A DNA stretch of 60,343 bases from Zopfochytrium polystomum. Its lineage: Eukaryota; Chytridiomycota; Chytridiomycetes; Chytridiales; Chytridiaceae. Positions 55,700-60,343 of the stretch are shown here, piece after piece; the first letter of the stretch is position 1, and each line of letters starts with the position of its first letter. The notes under the pieces were generated by a model. That model was given only the letters and a program-made list of their open reading frames with translations. It was not told where the DNA came from and did no database searches. The stretch lies in NCBI GenBank assembly GCA_025765615.1, contig JAIVFJ010000345.1:1-60343 (forward strand), in the 5' to 3' direction. Position numbers and translations under genes: made by a program.

Positions 55700-56250
55700 C
55701 AGGCTGTCGTTCGAGTCGAGGATGCGATAAATCTGGACTTGATTTCGGTCGGAATTCTCCTTTCTTTCTTTCTGTCACACCAACCAGCACTCCGTCCTCT
55801 TACTCGCTCCTCCCTCCTCTCAGTTGCTGCCGGGCAGTGTCGGCCGGAAATATCTCCAAGCCCACCCGCACCGCGTTGTTAGCATCTCTGGAACCGTCGA
55901 CGTCACCCGGCGTAGGCTGGTATTACATTTTGCAATTTTCTCAATTCTCGCTTCTCTGATCGATCGCCTTCATGGATCGGCTCGACTGCCTCAGAGCCCT
56001 GTGGTTGCCCAGCGGGACAGGTGAATGTAGCCAATGGCAGGCTCGCGGTTTCCTTCGAATAGCCGGCGGATGCTCTCTCAAACGCTTTCCTTTCCCATTT
56101 GGCCAGCTATTAACTCTCATAGCTTTTGCAGGCGTAACTATCTGCCTGACTTCTCGTTAACGTCCTAATCCATGACCAAAGCTGCGGCCTGCAAAGTTTG
56201 TAAAATGATTTGTCCGAAAACTGCCACTGAATCACATTTCTACTCGCAGA
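55700..56250. other. Intergenic, divergent promoter region
   Basis: Lies between the minus-strand Sen54-like start and the plus-strand gene at 56251. Short frames are present but none is convincing. An upstream ATG at 56174 (MTKAAACKVCKMICP) could add an N-terminal Cys-rich piece to the next gene. Confidence 0.4.
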
Positions 56251-59200
56251 ATGAAGCCGATCACGTCGTACTTCAAGCCAATACCCAACTCGTCACCGAC
56301 CAAAAAGTAACTTGACCTAGTTTCTGTTTTGAATCCAACTCAAACCAACAATTCGCTTTTTCCATAAGAATGGTCGAAACCCAAGAAACACCGCTTGCCG
56401 AGCAACCTTCTGGTAAGCAACGCTGGCGCGTTTGGATCATATGAAAGTTACTGAATTGAAAATTTTGACAAAGATATGTCGGCCGAAAAGCGGCAGCTCT
56501 CCCAATCCAGAGAAGAGCTTGTTCCGTCCGCGAAACGCGTGAAGATGACTCAAGATTTGGAAACGTCCACTGTCTCTCACCCTGAGGATGGACCTTTATT
56601 CGATCACGACTTACGAACCGGATTTGTCATTGCCCCGCGTGCACGATGAGATCAGCTTGAGCCCGAGAAAACCAGCACGAAAACTTCCCTTCCAAGTCGA
56701 AGGAATTAGCGACGAGCTGAGCCTGATTTCCGTTAAGTTTCCTGCTCATACCGCCAAGTGGACTTGTAAAAGCTGACAAGCGGCACCGCCTCAGTCAGCC
56801 AACTTGGACAAGATCACTGCTCCAAAACCTCGGACGCCACCGGTCGTTTTGGAAACCGACGGGGAAGACGATGACGACTTTGATTTAATGGTGGACCCAA
56901 GCTTCCACATGTCGGTTGCTCCAAAAGAGGCGATGTAAGTCCGAACAGTTTGTACTTTCAATGCTCACCGATTTCTCATCAGCGAGGTCGAAAGCTTGAA
57001 GGTTGCTACACGACATTCGACGCGAATGCGGAAACAAACGACCCCGTTCACCATTGCCGTTGGCGGCAAGCGTGGGTCGTACGCAGAATCTGACGAGTCG
57101 TCGCTGGTGGCAGGACTTGCGCAGAAGAACAAAATTCTGCAATCGCTCCTTGACGACAAACGAAAGCACGACAAGATCAGCAAAAGCGCTTCGGCGTTGT
57201 CACTGCATTTGGAAATGGAGGTGAGGCTTTTGTATTGCGCACGCTTTTGCCCACCAGCTCACAATTTGTCACGTCAGTCGAAGGCTGAACACGAGGAAAC
57301 GCTGGACCTCTCTACAGTCAAAAGTCGAAGGCTTGATTCGGTCGGCCGCCGATGGGGAGGATGCGGAAACGGTGGCTTCGCTGGTTAAAGAAGATCTCAG
57401 TCGTTTAACTGTCAGCGTATTGGTTTTAGTTGGTGAACCGAAGGTTTGTTAAAGTATGCTCCTTGAGTTGAATAACTGACAGTGAATTAATCAGCCCTTT
57501 CCGCCCGTGGAACTCACTTTCGAAGCCTCCGAATCCGACCTGGTTGGTCGACCACTCGTTACTGCGCTGAAAGGTTTGTGGCGATGCCATCTGATAAACT
57601 TGTCCAACATTTAGTTTAGGACCAGACGTCGCCCGCTCATTGTCCTCGCCAGCTTTGCTCCTTTCGGTACAGAGTGGCTGGAATATGCCTGCCGAAATAT
57701 TAGACTGGCTGTACAAAACAGGTGCGGCGCAAACGTTTTTGATTCTGCAAGTTATTCACTTCATCCCAGTATGCTTTTCTGCTGATGCCAAAATCGTAAA
57801 TGCGGCTGCTAAGATTCTTGTTTCGCTGATTGAATCAACCGTGAGTGACCCATTTGCCCATGGTTAGCTCTAATTGGATCTTGCCAGACTGTGTCGCCAA
57901 TGCCCCTTGAACTGTTTGAGGAGGCGCTCCAGACCTACGGCGTAGATCGACAGCTTTTACAGTCAGAATCAGCTCATATCACCGATTTTTCCCACCTCAG
58001 AGACCTGTCTTCGTCGCCAACGCCGCAAGGCCTAGCAGCAAAATTTCCTGTGAATAATTTCAGAGCGGTGCTTCGAGTTTTTGTTTCCTCTTTGCAAGCA
58101 AGGTAAATTGCGAGACCCGTTCAACTAAACCCGGAAGTTCTCACTAATGGTTCTTGCAGGAAAGACTCTTATCCCTTAACGACTCCTGCTCGGTTGATAT
58201 CACTCCTCGTCAAACTATCTCTCGACGATCAAACGCCATACACTATTCTTCATACCTCTCTTCAACGGCTTTCTCATTTGGTGGAGCCATTCCCCCACAG
58301 CAGTTCTCCAGATGGGCCTTCACCCCCGCCTGCAGAGTGGATTTCCATTTGCAAGTCATTGACAGCATTCGCCGGAGCTGATCCTCGAGCCCAGGATCTT
58401 ATCGTCCTGAGCCCCGGCTCCCCACTGAAGAGACGTGACCCGTGGTTTTTCGAGGCTTCAAGACGTCTTGCTGCATGGTGGATTCGACGTGCTGGACCGG
58501 GTGGCGGTTTCGGCACCGAAGTCAGCCAATCTCCGTTGGAGTCGGGCACATTGTCCCTTGAGCAGTGGGCGGAGCAGGTACTGTTCAGTTCTCATCTTAA
58601 CCCAAACTTTTTCTAAATCCTCGTTCAGTTTTCGTGGGCAAAAGAATTGACTCATATTGCGAGTATTGTCAGCCAGTACAGAACACCGCCGGCGACAACG
58701 AACCATGAGCTATTGGCGTGTCGCGTACGGCTTCTGGCTGCTGCTGTGAATATCGAAACCGTGCGACAGTTTCCGCTTCAATCCACCGTTCTCATGCAAG
58801 AACTTGGTCGGCTGCACGGGTCCATCAGCGACGCCCGTCTCACAAACCTTGACCGTACCCTGGTAAGAGACTTGTCGCCTCGATCCAAATGGCAAAATTC
58901 TGAGCCCTCGATATTTGCTTTGTCCTAGGCCAAGAACGACATCCACCACCTCGCAATGTGGATCGAGCTGTGCCTTCCGCAAAAGCGCACCGGCAAGGTG
59001 CAAGCGCTCCTCAACTTCACTCCGGCGACGCTGGACGCGGCGACTCCGCCGCTGGAATCTGCCGCCGCTTCGCCGGCTTCTGCTGCGGCGACCGACGGCG
59101 GGGCAGAGACTGCCCCCACGACGGTCGCCACAGGGTCGACGGCAGAGAGCGGTGGCGGGGTGAGCGGAGAAGACCATAGATCCAGGGACAAGGACGAAGC

Positions 59201-59671
59201 GATGGTGGGAGTCCCTGCGGCCAGCGATGATGCGACGATTAAGGCGGACGAGCTGCCCGGCCTTGGACCTTCTGCACCGGCGGAAGCGGACTCAACAGAA
59301 ACGAACCGAGATGCCTCCCTTGAAACTGTACCGCCGCCTTTGGGTGAAGAGCGCAAAAAGCAGATGAAGCCGACCCCGTTTTTAAGACGCCGGCGTTGTC
59401 GCCAGCAAAGGACGATGCTGCTGTAACAAACGCAGCGGTTAATGCAGTGCCCTCGCCTGAAGGCGAGAGGCGGCAAGCAGATGAAGGCGAAGTAGATTTC
59501 AAGACGCCGGCGTCGTCGCCGGTCCACGACGATTCAATGGCGACGAAAACTGCAACTGAAGCAGTGATGGGGGCGGACCCTGCTGCGAACACGGCTGACC
59601 CGATTTCAGCACAAGAAATCACGCAGTTCGAGTCCGCGGCAATGGAGATTGACTCAGCGGCCCCGTCCTAG
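56251..59671 (+). CDS. Helical nuclear protein, possibly Nse6/SLF2-like
   Basis: Exon 1 encodes MKPITSYFKPIPNSSPTKK, a PIP-box-like start (ITSYFKP), and splices in phase to MVETQETPLAEQPS and then DMSAEKRQLSQSREELV with KRVKM (a likely nuclear signal). Disordered acidic segments follow (DGEDDDDFDLMVD) with frame changes near 56640 and 56790. From about 57300 a helical domain runs through several exons: AETVASLVKEDLSRLTVSVL, PPVELTFEASESDLVG, EILDWLYKTGAAQTFLIL, KIVNAAAKILVSLIES, PLELFEEALQTYGVDRQLL, ARLISLLVKLSLDD and RLLAAAVNIETVRQFPL. It ends in a long Ala/Glu/Asp/Pro tail. Order and composition recall CANIN-domain SMC5/6 factors (Nse6, SLF2); this is a guess from overall pattern, not from a diagnostic motif. 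A frame change near 59390 separates two halves of the tail. Confidence 0.5.
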
Positions 59672-60343
59672 ACGAACTACTCGTTGAAGCTGTTGGGGCA
59701 GGACAGATGAGAGGGTTTGTTGAAAGAAATCGTTTGGGACGGTGGCTGAAGCACCATAATCTATTCTTTTCTCTGTTTTTTTTCTCTGAGCGCTTTAGCC
59801 ATATTACGGATCCTCTCCTTTCGTTCTTTTTTTTTTCTTTTTTTCTTCTTGCTATCCATACGCAGATCATCATTAAGAAGCTTTATTGCATTAACAAACC
59901 ATTCAAGGAGGTTGTGGTTGATGGTCACGCGAGGGCGTGGGCGTGTTGTTGTTGATGCGGTTCCGGTTGCTGCTGCTGCTGCGGCGGCGGCGGCGACGGT
60001 GCCAGTGGCAGCAGGGTCTGCTGCGTTTTCTGCAACAAATTACCACACGCAAGAAGCAATGGTGTTTGAAACAATCCGTCCCCAGAAGGATCATTAGACA
60101 ATTCCAAATGACAATCCTATCAAACGAATTCAGCGGGGGGAGAGCCCGCGCAGGAAACTTAACCTCGCGACATCACCGACCGGAAGCAGTGCATTCCGAA
60201 AGAGGCGGCTTACACGAGTACACTATATTTTCGGACAGTAGCGCAGTGGAACGCAAAATTCTGCATATAGCGCAGACTTGACATGTTTTATATTATATTA
60301 CGCTGCGTCTGCAACGAACTCACGCCGAACCAAGCACGGGCAA
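59672..60343. other. 3' flank, no gene seen
   Basis: T-rich stretches at 59778-59850, a GC-rich CTG/GCG triplet-like segment at about 59960-60010, and an AT-rich end. A gene may start beyond the window edge. Confidence 0.45.

Overview
This window looks like nuclear DNA of an early-diverging, probably chytrid-like, fungus. It has GC-rich coding sequence, short GT..AG introns of about 40-150 bases, TATA-like boxes about 100-150 bases upstream of start codons, and long GA/CT microsatellites. It carries an RTA1-type membrane protein (a fungal family) plus eukaryotic housekeeping genes: a Gar2/nucleolin-type RRM protein, a heat-shock-factor protein, a DNAJC8/Spf31-type J protein, a GGA clathrin adaptor, an SLMAP/Far10-type FHA protein and a Sen54-type tRNA-splicing subunit. 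Species cannot be named from the sequence alone.

Layout. 1-3.2 kb: a frame-broken acidic/coiled-coil gene with a Crinkler-like domain and Gly/Asp/Pro repeats. 3.8-4.1 kb: relic of a GTPase gene (promoter and first codons). 4.9-6.9 kb (-): MFS transporter. 7-10 kb: no supportable gene. 10-15.6 kb: two near-identical SDR genes flanking an RTA1-like gene, with two decayed SDR fragments between them. 16-17 kb (-): broken F-box/WD40 gene. 17.2-27.3 kb: a tandem segmental duplication built around two copies (A, B) of a GTPase/DUF697-like gene and antisense zinc-ribbon/zinc-knuckle fragments. 27.9-29.4 kb (-): Gar2/nucleolin. 30.7-33.5 kb: HSF with polyQ arms. 34.1-36.6 kb (-): ADP-ribosyltransferase-like protein with a repeat stalk. 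37.2-37.5 kb: decayed GGA fragment. 37.6-38.5 kb: DNAJC8. 39.2-40.3 kb (-): ankyrin pseudogene. 40.7-43.7 kb (-): GGA. 44.1-45.6 kb (-): third GTPase copy (C), inverted. 46.2-47 kb (-): weak small gene. 47.5-51.7 kb (-): large low-complexity protein, divergent from SLMAP/FHA at 51.8-54.3 kb, which converges on Sen54 at 54.2-55.7 kb (-). 56.3-59.7 kb: a helical protein, possibly Nse6/SLF2-like.

The most unusual element is the GTPase family. Three copies and one relic share promoter (repeated AAGTGCA, a TATAAAT box), coding sequence, introns, polyA signal and an antisense 3' module. Copies A and C carry frame lesions; copy B is the best preserved and differs from C by a 16-base GT...AG insertion. 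Together with minus-strand zinc-ribbon fragments repeated in the same unit, this resembles a recurrently duplicated and decaying two-gene cassette.

One-base frame breaks occur in many otherwise conserved genes, while SDR1, SDR2, RTA1, Gar2, HSF and DNAJC8 are clean. Part of the breakage may be assembly indels, so pseudogene calls are provisional. Exon limits were read by eye from GT..AG and frame agreement.
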